A stretch of DNA of 64,000 nt, taken from assembly GCF_018688355.1 (NCBI RefSeq), contig NZ_CP061317.1, positions 478,370 through 542,369 on the forward strand, in the 5' to 3' direction. The notes below the pieces were generated by a model. The model worked only from the letters and a program-made list of their open reading frames with translations. It was not told the origin of the DNA and did no database searches. The position numbers were made by a program, and so were the translations under genes. The stretch is from Polynucleobacter sp. AP-Elch-400A-B2 (GTDB lineage Bacteria; Pseudomonadota; Gammaproteobacteria; Burkholderiales; Burkholderiaceae). This document shows, piece after piece, positions 34,633 through 42,472 of this stretch. Each line of letters begins with the position of its first letter. Position 1 is the stretch's first letter.

Positions 34633-36825
34633 ATGCAATTGATTAATATGCACCCTTCGAGCTTGAAAATGCAATACATGGTTTTTCTTGTCTTGATGAT
34701 CGTGAAGGGTGCTTATGCCGATCAAATGCCTCTGCAGTCGGGGATTATTTCGGTAGCCTCGGAGCCGATCGCAGTGAAAACAACGCCCACTTCAGGTCCT
34801 GTGATGAACCGGAAGGTTCTAGTGGGCCAGTCAATTTATCTAAATGATGAAATTAATACGAGCCCTACGACGAAGGCACAGATCTTACTGAAAGACCAGA
34901 CCGTTTTTAATATCGGACCCAATAGTACGATTGTGATTGATAAATTTGTTTACGATCCACAAAAATCAGATCTGAATGTTTCCGTTAAAAAAGGCGCGTT
35001 TAAGTTTTTTTCTGGCAAGATTGCCAATTCTTCTGAAGAAGCAATGAAGGTGAGTTTGCCAAATGCCACAATTGCCGTTAGAGGAACTGGAGTAGCTGGT
35101 TCAGTGGAGCCTAATGGATCGGCTACTGTGATCTTGCTTCATGGCGTTGTTAATATTACTGGCGCTGCTAATAACAGCACTTCAACCTTAACAAAATCAG
35201 GTTGGGCGGTACAAATTAATCCCTCAGGTGTGGTGAGCGCGCCAGTGAAATTGCCTGCGGATGTGTCTCGAAACATTATCCAAACTTCAAAAACAAACCA
35301 AACTACTACTCAAACAGCATCTAGCTCATCTTCAGCACCAGCCCAAAATAATGCCAATTCAACAGGCGGCTCGTCTAATCAGTCTTCCCAGACAACGCAA
35401 ACTAATACCAATAGTAGCGCCCCGGCAACAAGCACTGCCAGTTCTACTGCCAACACTACGACTCCAGTCGCATCTGAAGCAGTTGCTATTTCTTCTGCAA
35501 CGGCGGTTTCTACAAGCACAAGTGCTAACACTAATGTTGTAACTCCACAGCCATCTGAGGCGGTAGCTATTCCCGCGGTAACAAATAGTATCGCTTCGAC
35601 TAGTACGCCTATAACATCTTCCACCATTCAATCTACCATCGGAAACAGCGCATCGACAGCGGTTAATACCTCTAGTGCCTTAGCAGGCGCAAGTTCGACA
35701 AGTTACTCCACTGCGGAAGCAAGCAATAATCTTGGTTTAGGAAATACGCAGCTTTCTTCAGCAAATACTTATTTAAGTACTTCCCAATCTTTAGCGACTA
35801 GTGCCGTCACTCAAGCAGGTAACGCTACAACTCAAGGTAACCTAGCATCGACATACGCAACGACTGCAGCAAATCAAGCGACAATTGCAGCTAACGCTGT
35901 TACTGGCACAGCACCTGAACTTGCAATCCGCGCTAATGAATTAGCCGCTGCCGCCGCCGCTTCGGCTTCCTCTGCATCGAATTTAGCAAGCAATTACTCA
36001 ACTCAAACATCTACAAGCGCAACAAGCGCCTCTCAAAATTCGACATCGAGTAGTCAAGCTGCTACTACGGCGATTGGATATGCAAATACTGCAACTACCC
36101 AGGCTAATTTAGTTCTTAATGGCTCAGGTGCTTCTCAAGATTCAAAGACCGCTGCAGCCAGTATTGTCAGTCAAGCAAATACCATCAGCACTCAAGCGAA
36201 TACGGCGATTACTTCTGCTAGTAATGCCAATTCTGCTGCTACTAATGCAGTGACCTCAGCTCAGACAGCAGCAAATCAAGCATCTGCATCTGCATTGGCA
36301 GCTGCTAATAGCTCCTTAAGTGCTTATGCCTCAGCACTTACAGCTGCTCAGACGCTTACTGCATATGAAACTATTTCTCAAGTGATTGCAACCCCGACGG
36401 TCCTAGGCCCTTTAGGAAATGTCACATTTAGTACGACCAACGTGGCAATGAGTTGTATTTCAGGGGTGAACTGTGGCGGAGGAGCTGCAACAATTAATAG
36501 TCATGCATTTATTTTCAATTTTCAAAATTCAACTGTAACGAACAACTACAACATTAGTTTTAATCATTTCAATGGATATACAGGAACAGTAAGCGGTTCA
36601 AATAATGCAACTGCAATCAATTGGAGTTCGCCAACAATTGTTAGTCTGCCTGTATCAGGTCAGGTCTCTACAGCCCCTGTGAGCGCTGCAATGGATGTCG
36701 TTTTAACTTCAGTTGGGCTTCAAAATGTGACTAATAGGGCTAACTTAGCCACTGTCTATACCAGCATTAATAGCGGTAGTGCATACATGGGTGTTGGTAA
36801 TGGATATAAAATTTTAGGAAAGTAA
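34633..36825 (+). CDS. FecR-domain secreted protein with long low-complexity linker (first paralogue)
   Basis: 730 aa. Signal peptide ends near GAYA. A FecR-type domain (about 65-185) is visible as YLNDEINTSPTTKAQILLKD, FNIGPNSTIVIDKFVYDP and TIAVRGTGVAGSV. Residues about 190-590 are Ala/Ser/Thr/Asn/Gln-rich and repetitive. The last 135 residues form a separate domain beginning GPLGNVTFSTTNVAMSC with a second Cys seven residues on, shared with the next gene's product. FecR domains near CHASE2 cyclases are thought to signal envelope state; this one may be the periplasmic or surface ligand of the cyclase. Confidence 0.75.
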   Translation: MQLINMHPSSLKMQYMVFLVLMIVKGAYADQMPLQSGIISVASEPIAVKTTPTSGPVMNRKVLVGQSIYLNDEINTSPTTKAQILLKDQTVFNIGPNSTIVIDKFVYDPQKSDLNVSVKKGAFKFFSGKIANSSEEAMKVSLPNATIAVRGTGVAGSVEPNGSATVILLHGVVNITGAANNSTSTLTKSGWAVQINPSGVVSAPVKLPADVSRNIIQTSKTNQTTTQTASSSSSAPAQNNANSTGGSSNQSSQTTQTNTNSSAPATSTASSTANTTTPVASEAVAISSATAVSTSTSANTNVVTPQPSEAVAIPAVTNSIASTSTPITSSTIQSTIGNSASTAVNTSSALAGASSTSYSTAEASNNLGLGNTQLSSANTYLSTSQSLATSAVTQAGNATTQGNLASTYATTAANQATIAANAVTGTAPELAIRANELAAAAAASASSASNLASNYSTQTSTSATSASQNSTSSSQAATTAIGYANTATTQANLVLNGSGASQDSKTAAASIVSQANTISTQANTAITSASNANSAATNAVTSAQTAANQASASALAAANSSLSAYASALTAAQTLTAYETISQVIATPTVLGPLGNVTFSTTNVAMSCISGVNCGGGAATINSHAFIFNFQNSTVTNNYNISFNHFNGYTGTVSGSNNATAINWSSPTIVSLPVSGQVSTAPVSAAMDVVLTSVGLQNVTNRANLATVYTSINSGSAYMGVGNGYKILGK

Positions 36826-36851
36826 GGCAATCAATTTGCGGGAAATTGACT

Positions 36852-38345
36852 ATGAGCTTAATAAATCATCGCCTCCTATTTTCTAAGGTAATTTACCTTT
36901 CTTTCCTTGTTTTCATTTGGATGGGCAGCGCATTTGCAGATCAAATGCCAGTACAGTCAGGCATCATAGCGCTGGCTAATGAGCCGGCAACTATTAAAAC
37001 CATCTCTTTAGAGGGTAAGATCATTGGGCGAACCGCGGGAACAGGCCAGCCTATTTATTTGAATGATGAAATTAAGACTGGCTCCCAAAACCGACTGCAG
37101 ATTCTACTCAAGGATCAGTCTGTTTTCAATATCGGACCCAACAGTGTCTTGATCATTGATAAGTTTGTCTATGATCCCAATAAATCGGAGTTGAATGTCA
37201 GTATTCAACGCGGGGCATTTAAGTTTGTTTCGGGAAAGATTTCTAATGGCAATCCTGATGCTATGAAAGTCTCAATTCCAAATGCGACGATTGCGGTGCG
37301 CGGAACTGGAGTTGCCGGTGAAGTTGCGCCCAATGGGTCTTCTACCGTCGTTTTATTGCATGGCGTCGTTGGCATCACCAGTACTAATCAGGGTGCTAGC
37401 TCAACGGCGACATTAAGTAAATCTGGTTGGGGGGTACAAGTTGGTGCCCAGGGAAATCTTTCTAGTCCATCGCTAGTACCTATTGAGACACTTAAAGGGA
37501 TTACTCAAAAAGTGGGATCTAGTAATACGGCGTCAAATACCCAGACTGCAGCTAGCTCTTCAAACAACCCTAATCAATCAAACGCCCAATCGAATTCAGG
37601 CCTATCTTCAGCTGAGTTAGCTAATTCTGTAGATGCTAGTCGTTATGTAAGTGCAGCGGCCGCTCAGAGCTTTAAAACCAGTTTTACGAATGCAGTCAAT
37701 GCCCAAACTGCTTTAAATGGTAATAGCAATATGCTCAGTGCTAGTGTACTCAGTGATGCTATTTCGAATAACCCAGAAGTTTCAGCAGGGATCGTAAAAG
37801 CTTTTGGTATGCCACCAGGCACTGTAGTCCCAGCTAGTACTTTGTCGCAATTTATTAATAGTGATTTTGCGACCTATTACGCACTTTTAGTATTTCCAAC
37901 CATCTATACCGCAAGCGACATTATTAACAGCAGAATGGGTCCATTAGGCACCGTAACTTTCAGTACCAATAATATTGCGATGGCCTGTCAAAATACGAGC
38001 TGTGGAACTGGCGCTACTGCAACAATCAACTCGCAAACAGTTGGACTCAATTACACAACATCTGTGATGACAAACGCCTATAACGTTTCTTATGCCAACT
38101 TTAACGGCGCTACTGGAAGTATTGTGAGTTCTGGAAGTTCGAACTTTAGTGCCTTAACTGCAGCAAATGCTCAAAACGTACAATTACCCATGGGGACCAC
38201 TGCTGGCCCAGGCTCAACAACCTTAAATATGATTGGCCAGTTTGGCTCGCTAGGTAGCTTAACTGGTAAGTGGTCAACCCTAACTACTACTCTTGGTCAG
38301 GGATCTGGAGTAATGCGAGCAGGCTATCAGGTAAAAGGGCAGTAA
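36852..38345 (+). CDS. FecR-domain secreted protein (second paralogue)
   Basis: 497 aa from the ATG at 36852; a TTG two codons earlier is rejected. Signal peptide ends near SAFA. The FecR domain (about 63-180) is close to that of the upstream paralogue: YLNDEIKTGSQNRLQILLKD, FNIGPNSVLIIDKFVYDP, TIAVRGTGVAGEV. The linker is shorter (about 170 residues). The C-terminal domain (about 360-497) starts GPLGTVTFSTNNIAMAC with a second Cys five residues on. The pair clearly arose by tandem duplication with fast change in the linker. Confidence 0.75.
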   Translation: MSLINHRLLFSKVIYLSFLVFIWMGSAFADQMPVQSGIIALANEPATIKTISLEGKIIGRTAGTGQPIYLNDEIKTGSQNRLQILLKDQSVFNIGPNSVLIIDKFVYDPNKSELNVSIQRGAFKFVSGKISNGNPDAMKVSIPNATIAVRGTGVAGEVAPNGSSTVVLLHGVVGITSTNQGASSTATLSKSGWGVQVGAQGNLSSPSLVPIETLKGITQKVGSSNTASNTQTAASSSNNPNQSNAQSNSGLSSAELANSVDASRYVSAAAAQSFKTSFTNAVNAQTALNGNSNMLSASVLSDAISNNPEVSAGIVKAFGMPPGTVVPASTLSQFINSDFATYYALLVFPTIYTASDIINSRMGPLGTVTFSTNNIAMACQNTSCGTGATATINSQTVGLNYTTSVMTNAYNVSYANFNGATGSIVSSGSSNFSALTAANAQNVQLPMGTTAGPGSTTLNMIGQFGSLGSLTGKWSTLTTTLGQGSGVMRAGYQVKGQ

Positions 38346-38387
38346 TGAACACATTACTGACATTATTAATATAGCGTCAAAGATAAA

Positions 38388-39128
38388 GTGTCTAATTTAA
38401 AAAAACATCACTTTCAAAGCGTTATTGAGTCGCGAAGATATTCGCAACATTCTCTAGCTAAGAGTTTTCATCAGGCGCAATCAATTGCTGGCATCTTAGC
38501 TAAATCAAATGATGCTGAAATCCAAAATCTCTTGAGAATCTCAGAGCAAATGATTGCTTTTGTTGAGAGTAAAGGTAGTCATCAGGAAAAGCTTGGTACA
38601 GAGCCTGCTTATCATAATCGTCAGCATTTTGCCGATACCATTCTGGCGATGGGTTTTTATTTGCAAGATTTAAAAAATCTCTCAGATGTTCAAAAGCTAT
38701 TGCTATTGCTAACCATGCTTTGCCATGACTTTGGGCATGTTGGCGCTGCTAATAAATCTTCCTTAGATCACAGTCAGGAAGAGGAGACCATAAGGTTGCT
38801 GAGGAATACACCAGTTAATCAATTGCAATCAGATTACTTTGAATTGATTGCCAAGCTCATTAGGGGAACTGAGCAAAGTTATTTGGCCCAAAACCGAGCC
38901 AACTATATTAATCATCCTGAAAATCTTGAATTTCTTATGCAATCACTAGTCAATGATGCTGATATCTCACCAAGCTTTATCGATTCTCTATGCCCACAAT
39001 TGAGCAAGTTAATTCTCATAGAGCTCGGTAATGGCCAGCCTAGTGCGCAAGAGATTGATGTATTAATGACAAAATTTAAACACGATTACGACCTAAGTAC
39101 TAGCATTGCAAGATCTTACTATTATTGA
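38388..39128 (+). CDS. HD-type cyclic nucleotide phosphodiesterase (class-I-like)
   Basis: 246 aa from a GTG at 38388. The motifs of class I cyclic nucleotide phosphodiesterases are recognisable: YHNRQHFADTI (general acid and first metal His, about residue 74), LCHDFGHVGAANKSSLDHS (about 112) and NDADISPSF (last metal Asp). It is shorter than animal enzymes. It is the last gene of the cyclase-FecR operon, 42 bp downstream, so it probably degrades the cAMP made by the cyclase. A different HD phosphohydrolase activity cannot be excluded. Confidence 0.68.
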   Translation: MSNLKKHHFQSVIESRRYSQHSLAKSFHQAQSIAGILAKSNDAEIQNLLRISEQMIAFVESKGSHQEKLGTEPAYHNRQHFADTILAMGFYLQDLKNLSDVQKLLLLLTMLCHDFGHVGAANKSSLDHSQEEETIRLLRNTPVNQLQSDYFELIAKLIRGTEQSYLAQNRANYINHPENLEFLMQSLVNDADISPSFIDSLCPQLSKLILIELGNGQPSAQEIDVLMTKFKHDYDLSTSIARSYYY

Positions 39129-39135
39129 TAACAAA

Positions 39136-39567
39136 TCATTGATTAATCATTAATGATGCAGTGGCTTGAATTTCATTAAATCTTGGACTACTTGATTTGG
39201 TAGCCAAGAGCATGCAAGTCCCAGAGCTTATCGCAGTCAACACTTCACCATTAATACTGCAAATATTTTGAGATGTTGTTGAATAAATTACATTACCAGG
39301 ACCGCTACCGCCATAAGTGTTTAAATTTATCGTCGATCCTAGCGATATAGATTGATCAGATAAAATAATGAGCAAAGGGGACTGATCAATTTTTTTATTG
39401 GAATAGCTTTCGTTTGATTCTTTATTGATCCTGTTCGTTTGATCTAGATAAAATTGATAAGCACCCCAAAAACTAAATATTACGATATTGAGAAGGGCAA
39501 TATAAACTAGCGTCTCTACCAGAGAGATGCCTGGTACGCACCGAGCTAAATGTTTACAATTTCTCAT
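39136..39567 (-). CDS. Prepilin-like minor pilin
   Basis: 143 aa. The leader MRNCKHLARCVPG is followed by the type III cleavage signal and hydrophobic helix ISLVETLVYIALLNIVIFSF, with Glu at +5. The remainder has a C-terminal Ig-like stretch (LGSTINLNTYGG, SINGEVLTAISSGTCMLLA) similar to bacterial Ig-like domains, which is unusual for a minor pilin and could be a tip adhesin module. Its 5' end overlaps the divergent prepilin gene by 18 bp. Confidence 0.7.
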   Translation of the reverse strand: MRNCKHLARCVPGISLVETLVYIALLNIVIFSFWGAYQFYLDQTNRINKESNESYSNKKIDQSPLLIILSDQSISLGSTINLNTYGGSGPGNVIYSTTSQNICSINGEVLTAISSGTCMLLATKSSSPRFNEIQATASLMINQ

Positions 39568-40092
39568 AATTTTAAAAAAAACAAAGATGGTTTTGCTATT
39601 TTAGCTGCACTAGTGATAGTGGTGATCTTTTCCATTGCTATATCGCAGTGGATAACGACTGATTCAATCAGTTCCAAATTTAAAATTGCGCCGGTGATCT
39701 ACGCCAAACACTTGGCTCAAGCACAGCAAATTAATCACTTGATTACTTCGAGTACTGACGCCTTTGATACATTTAAATCGCAAGCTAGCTTTGATCAGTG
39801 TTCACGGGAAAGTAGCGCTTGCTCTAGATATATTAACGCTACGCAAAATGCACTGTGCACTCCTACTCCTACGACTGGTAAAGCTTATGCTCAGGTACTC
39901 GCCAGCCAGAAGTCTTCTACCAATAATAAGAAAGTGTTTACTCTAGTTTGGTGTGATGATTGCCTATCTCCCTCTCAAATTCAAATCACCACCTGCGTAT
40001 CCGATATTAGCGGTGAAAATATCGCGCTTTCAGTGTGGCGTTTAACTCAGAAAAATAACAGCTTAAAGTTAGTTCAGGAGGAAGAGTTCTGA
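39550..40092 (+). CDS. Prepilin-like (PilX/PulK-type) minor pilin
   Basis: 180 aa. Short basic leader MFTISHNFKKNKDG precedes FAILAALVIVVIFSIAISQW, a pilin-type helix lacking Glu at +5, as in PilX/GspK-like subunits. The globular part has several Cys residues (SFDQCSRESSACSRY, CDDCLSPSQ) that may form disulfides. It overlaps minor-pilin genes on the opposite strand at both ends (18 bp head-to-head, 19 bp tail-to-tail). Confidence 0.65.
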   Translation: MFTISHNFKKNKDGFAILAALVIVVIFSIAISQWITTDSISSKFKIAPVIYAKHLAQAQQINHLITSSTDAFDTFKSQASFDQCSRESSACSRYINATQNALCTPTPTTGKAYAQVLASQKSSTNNKKVFTLVWCDDCLSPSQIQITTCVSDISGENIALSVWRLTQKNNSLKLVQEEEF

Positions 40093-40784
40093 TAGTCAAT
40101 TGCAGGGTAGTAGTATTTTATAAAGCCATCGCTTCTAGGATTTTTTAAAGTACCTTGAAAAATTAACAGATAGTTTGGCAATGCCGGGCTAATGTTGACA
40201 TTTTCTAGTGGGCAATTGGCGGTGATTACTTCCGAATCATTATTTTGTCCCTGAGCTGCTGTTTGGCACTTGATGTCTGTAGGCCCTAGCACCGAACCTA
40301 AAGCGGGAACTGATTGCAGTGCATTTTTTGCTAAAGCTGATTGCGCCGCATTCAAAGATGTTGTTCTGCAGCTTAGCGCTACGCTAGATAAATTGCACGT
40401 GAGTGGGTAAACATTTGCTAAAACAGTAGCGCTATCTAAGTCCGACTTGCTTTGACTACATTGTTTATTTGGGCTGAGACTAATTTGCGTCACAGTATTA
40501 GAATCATTGGTGATGAATTGGCAATTGCTATCCGCTCCAGGTACCCCAATATATTTTGCCCAAATGAGTTTTTCTAGATAGCGTTGCTCTTTAATATTTT
40601 TAGCGCTGATGCTCAATTTCATACTGCTCATATTTTGGGTTTGTATAAAACCCGTAACCCCGAGCATCGCGATAGCAATGAGGCTAATGGCGATCAGTAT
40701 CTCAATGATGCTTAAACCTTGCTTTAAGCGGGTATACATGAATTTGTATTGAGGAGTTTTTATCAATTCAGACAACTGAAGCAC
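40074..40784 (-). CDS. PilV-like minor prepilin
   Basis: 236 aa from a GTG at 40784 that overlaps the upstream kinase stop (TAGTG), or 221 aa from the ATG at 40739, which gives a more usual short leader (MYTRLKQG). Cleavage before LSIIEILIAISLIAIAMLG leaves Glu at +5, typical of PilV/GspI-like subunits. The globular domain has paired Cys residues. Coupling to the RsbW-like gene is noteworthy, as it links the regulator to the pilus genes. Confidence 0.72.
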   Translation of the reverse strand: MLQLSELIKTPQYKFMYTRLKQGLSIIEILIAISLIAIAMLGVTGFIQTQNMSSMKLSISAKNIKEQRYLEKLIWAKYIGVPGADSNCQFITNDSNTVTQISLSPNKQCSQSKSDLDSATVLANVYPLTCNLSSVALSCRTTSLNAAQSALAKNALQSVPALGSVLGPTDIKCQTAAQGQNNDSEVITANCPLENVNISPALPNYLLIFQGTLKNPRSDGFIKYYYPAIDYQNSSS

Positions 40785-41182
40785 TATGAATGAAACTTCA
40801 GGGTCGTGATGTTCCCATCTGGCTGAGGATCAATTCTAAATTCCAGCGCAATTTTTTTAATCAGATCTATTCCCATACCGCCCGACTCCGAAGGGGAGTG
40901 TGTTTGATGCATAAATAACTCTGGATTGCTCGTTGGCGCGTCATCCTTAATAACAACTTCAATGACATCGCCTAACTTTGTAATGGTTAGCAAAAAATCC
41001 CCTGGCTTTGTATTGATGTAAGCATGACGGACGATATTTTGTAGAGCTTCGCCAACAGCAATCAGAATATCTGTTTTATTTTGGATTTCGAGCTTTTCCA
41101 ATGCGCCGTGAATAAACCGTCTAGCCAAAGACAATTGGCCTGGTAAGGACTGGAAAGTGGCTGAAAAAGATGGGATTGTCAT
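40784..41182 (-). CDS. RsbW-like anti-sigma-type serine kinase (HATPase)
   Basis: 132 aa single GHKL ATPase domain. N-box is EALQNIVRHAY, G1-like IKDDAPTSN and G2 GGMGIDLIKKIAL are visible. Kinases of this type phosphorylate a STAS antagonist and bind a target (often a sigma factor). Its partners are probably the STAS protein at 53489 and the SpoIIE-type phosphatase at 29690. No sigma factor gene is in the window. The stop overlaps the PilV-like start. Confidence 0.82.
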   Translation of the reverse strand: MTIPSFSATFQSLPGQLSLARRFIHGALEKLEIQNKTDILIAVGEALQNIVRHAYINTKPGDFLLTITKLGDVIEVVIKDDAPTSNPELFMHQTHSPSESGGMGIDLIKKIALEFRIDPQPDGNITTLKFHS

Positions 41183-41363
41183 TGGTTTTAATATATTGCC
41201 CTAGGCGGTCATTTTCCCAACTATTGGCACTTAAATACTAGCACCCCCAAATAAGGCCTTAAAGCACCCTAGCTCGCGTTTTAATAGAAAAACAGTCAAT
41301 ATCTCAAGTTCCGCTAAACTGATTCCCTAAAGGTCTAATTTATCGTATTTGAGGGTATCTTTT

Positions 41364-42116
41364 GTGTTGCAGGCAAATCCTATCTTGATGGCTGTTTTGG
41401 GGTGTTTACTGGGAGCCTGCTTAGGCTCCTTCGTCTATGCCTGCGCGCAGCGAATTGTCGCTGGTGAAGATCCTTTTTTTGCCAGGTCTCGGTGCAGATC
41501 CTGTGATAAAACTCTTTTAAAACAACAACTTATACCAATTTATTCTTGGCTATCTCAAAAAGGCCGTTGCGCCTGCTCAAAGCTAATGCTGAATAAGGCC
41601 TATCTGTATTCCGAATTGGGGTTTGCATTGCTCCTAGCCATGGTTTGGTATAGCCTGCCCCTTGGCGATGCCTTGGCACTGAGTTTTTTCTATAGCTTAT
41701 TAGGGATTTGTTTTTTTACTGATTATTTAGACCAAGTTCTGCACATGCCCACCATGCTGATCCTGATTGGGTCAGGGATTCTCATAAAGTCAGTTTCAAC
41801 GCTTCCAGCGCTCACTGATGCCATCTTAGGGGGTGCTTTGGGTTATGCCTTAATTTATGGCAGCAATCTGGTGTATCGATTTTTTAGAAAAAAAGATGGT
41901 TTTGGTGGTGGGGATGCTTGGTTATTAGCCGGTATTGGAGCATGGACTAATCCAATCATGGTTCTATTCATTTTTGTTATGGCCTCTTGGATTGGGGCAA
42001 TCTTTGGGATTACATCCATTTTGAGAAAAAAGAGTGGGCTTGGTTCAGCGATTCCGTTTGGGACCTACTTAGTGATTAGTACGGTATTGGTAGGTCAAAG
42101 GCAACTCTTAGCTTAA
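41364..42116 (+). CDS. Type IV prepilin peptidase (A24 family, PilD-like)
   Basis: 250 aa from the GTG at 41364, preceded by GAGGG at 8-base spacing; a TTG at 41349 would overlap that site. An inner-membrane aspartic protease that cleaves and usually methylates prepilins. N-terminal LGSFVYACAQRIV, zinc-type Cys pairs CRSC and CAC, and the two catalytic Asp motifs TDYLDQVLHMPT and GFGGGDAWLLAGIGAW are present. It starts the plus-strand pilus assembly operon. Confidence 0.88.
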   Translation: MLQANPILMAVLGCLLGACLGSFVYACAQRIVAGEDPFFARSRCRSCDKTLLKQQLIPIYSWLSQKGRCACSKLMLNKAYLYSELGFALLLAMVWYSLPLGDALALSFFYSLLGICFFTDYLDQVLHMPTMLILIGSGILIKSVSTLPALTDAILGGALGYALIYGSNLVYRFFRKKDGFGGGDAWLLAGIGAWTNPIMVLFIFVMASWIGAIFGITSILRKKSGLGSAIPFGTYLVISTVLVGQRQLLA

Positions 42117-42129
42117 ATAAGGAACTCTT

Positions 42130-42468
42130 ATGAATATAGAAAAAGAAGAAATTCGTGAATCTATTCAGAGCCTAATTAATGAGGCTGAAATGGCTGCGCA
42201 GTTATTGGCCAAGCAGCAAGATAATAATTTGGATCAACTCAGCGCTGGTCATCTGCCAGAGAGTCAGATTACTTTAATCGCAGAAGAAATTAAACGTTTT
42301 CGAGCTGAATTTGAGGGTCAGGTAAGTGATGACATTATTGAAAAAACTTTGGCCAATATGTTGCGTCCAGCAATAGATAGGTGGCTTGAATTAAATATGG
42401 CTGCAATCACAAGGGATGTTGTTTCCAAAAAACTCGATGAAATTACTAGGGATAAACTTTCAAAGTAA
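42130..42468 (+). CDS. PopZ/DUF2497-like polar organising protein
   Basis: 112 aa, acidic and helical. The C-terminus LANMLRPAIDRWLELNMAAI followed by TRDVVSKKLDEITRD matches the PopZ/DUF2497 C-terminal pattern (LRPMLKxWLDxNLPxLVExLVxxEIxRI). In Caulobacter PopZ self-assembles at cell poles and recruits ParA/ParB and other clients. It sits 13 bp after the prepilin peptidase and 4 bp before the secretin, so it is part of the pilus operon and may place the machine at the pole. The N-terminal part is short and lacks the long acidic linker of Caulobacter PopZ. Confidence 0.65.
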   Translation: MNIEKEEIRESIQSLINEAEMAAQLLAKQQDNNLDQLSAGHLPESQITLIAEEIKRFRAEFEGQVSDDIIEKTLANMLRPAIDRWLELNMAAITRDVVSKKLDEITRDKLSK

Positions 42469-42472
42469 TCTT

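Noticed and set aside
35359..35631. Minus-strand ORFs inside the first FecR gene
   Set aside because: They are shadows of a repetitive Ser/Thr/Ala coding region, with no start signals and low-complexity composition.
35240..36370. CRISPR or tandem repeat array in the FecR linker
   Set aside because: The repetition is at the amino-acid level (Ala/Ser/Thr/Asn) without regular spacers or conserved DNA units.
42416..42472. Longer secretin start
   Set aside because: It overlaps the PopZ-like gene and would bury the lipoprotein signal that starts at 42473.
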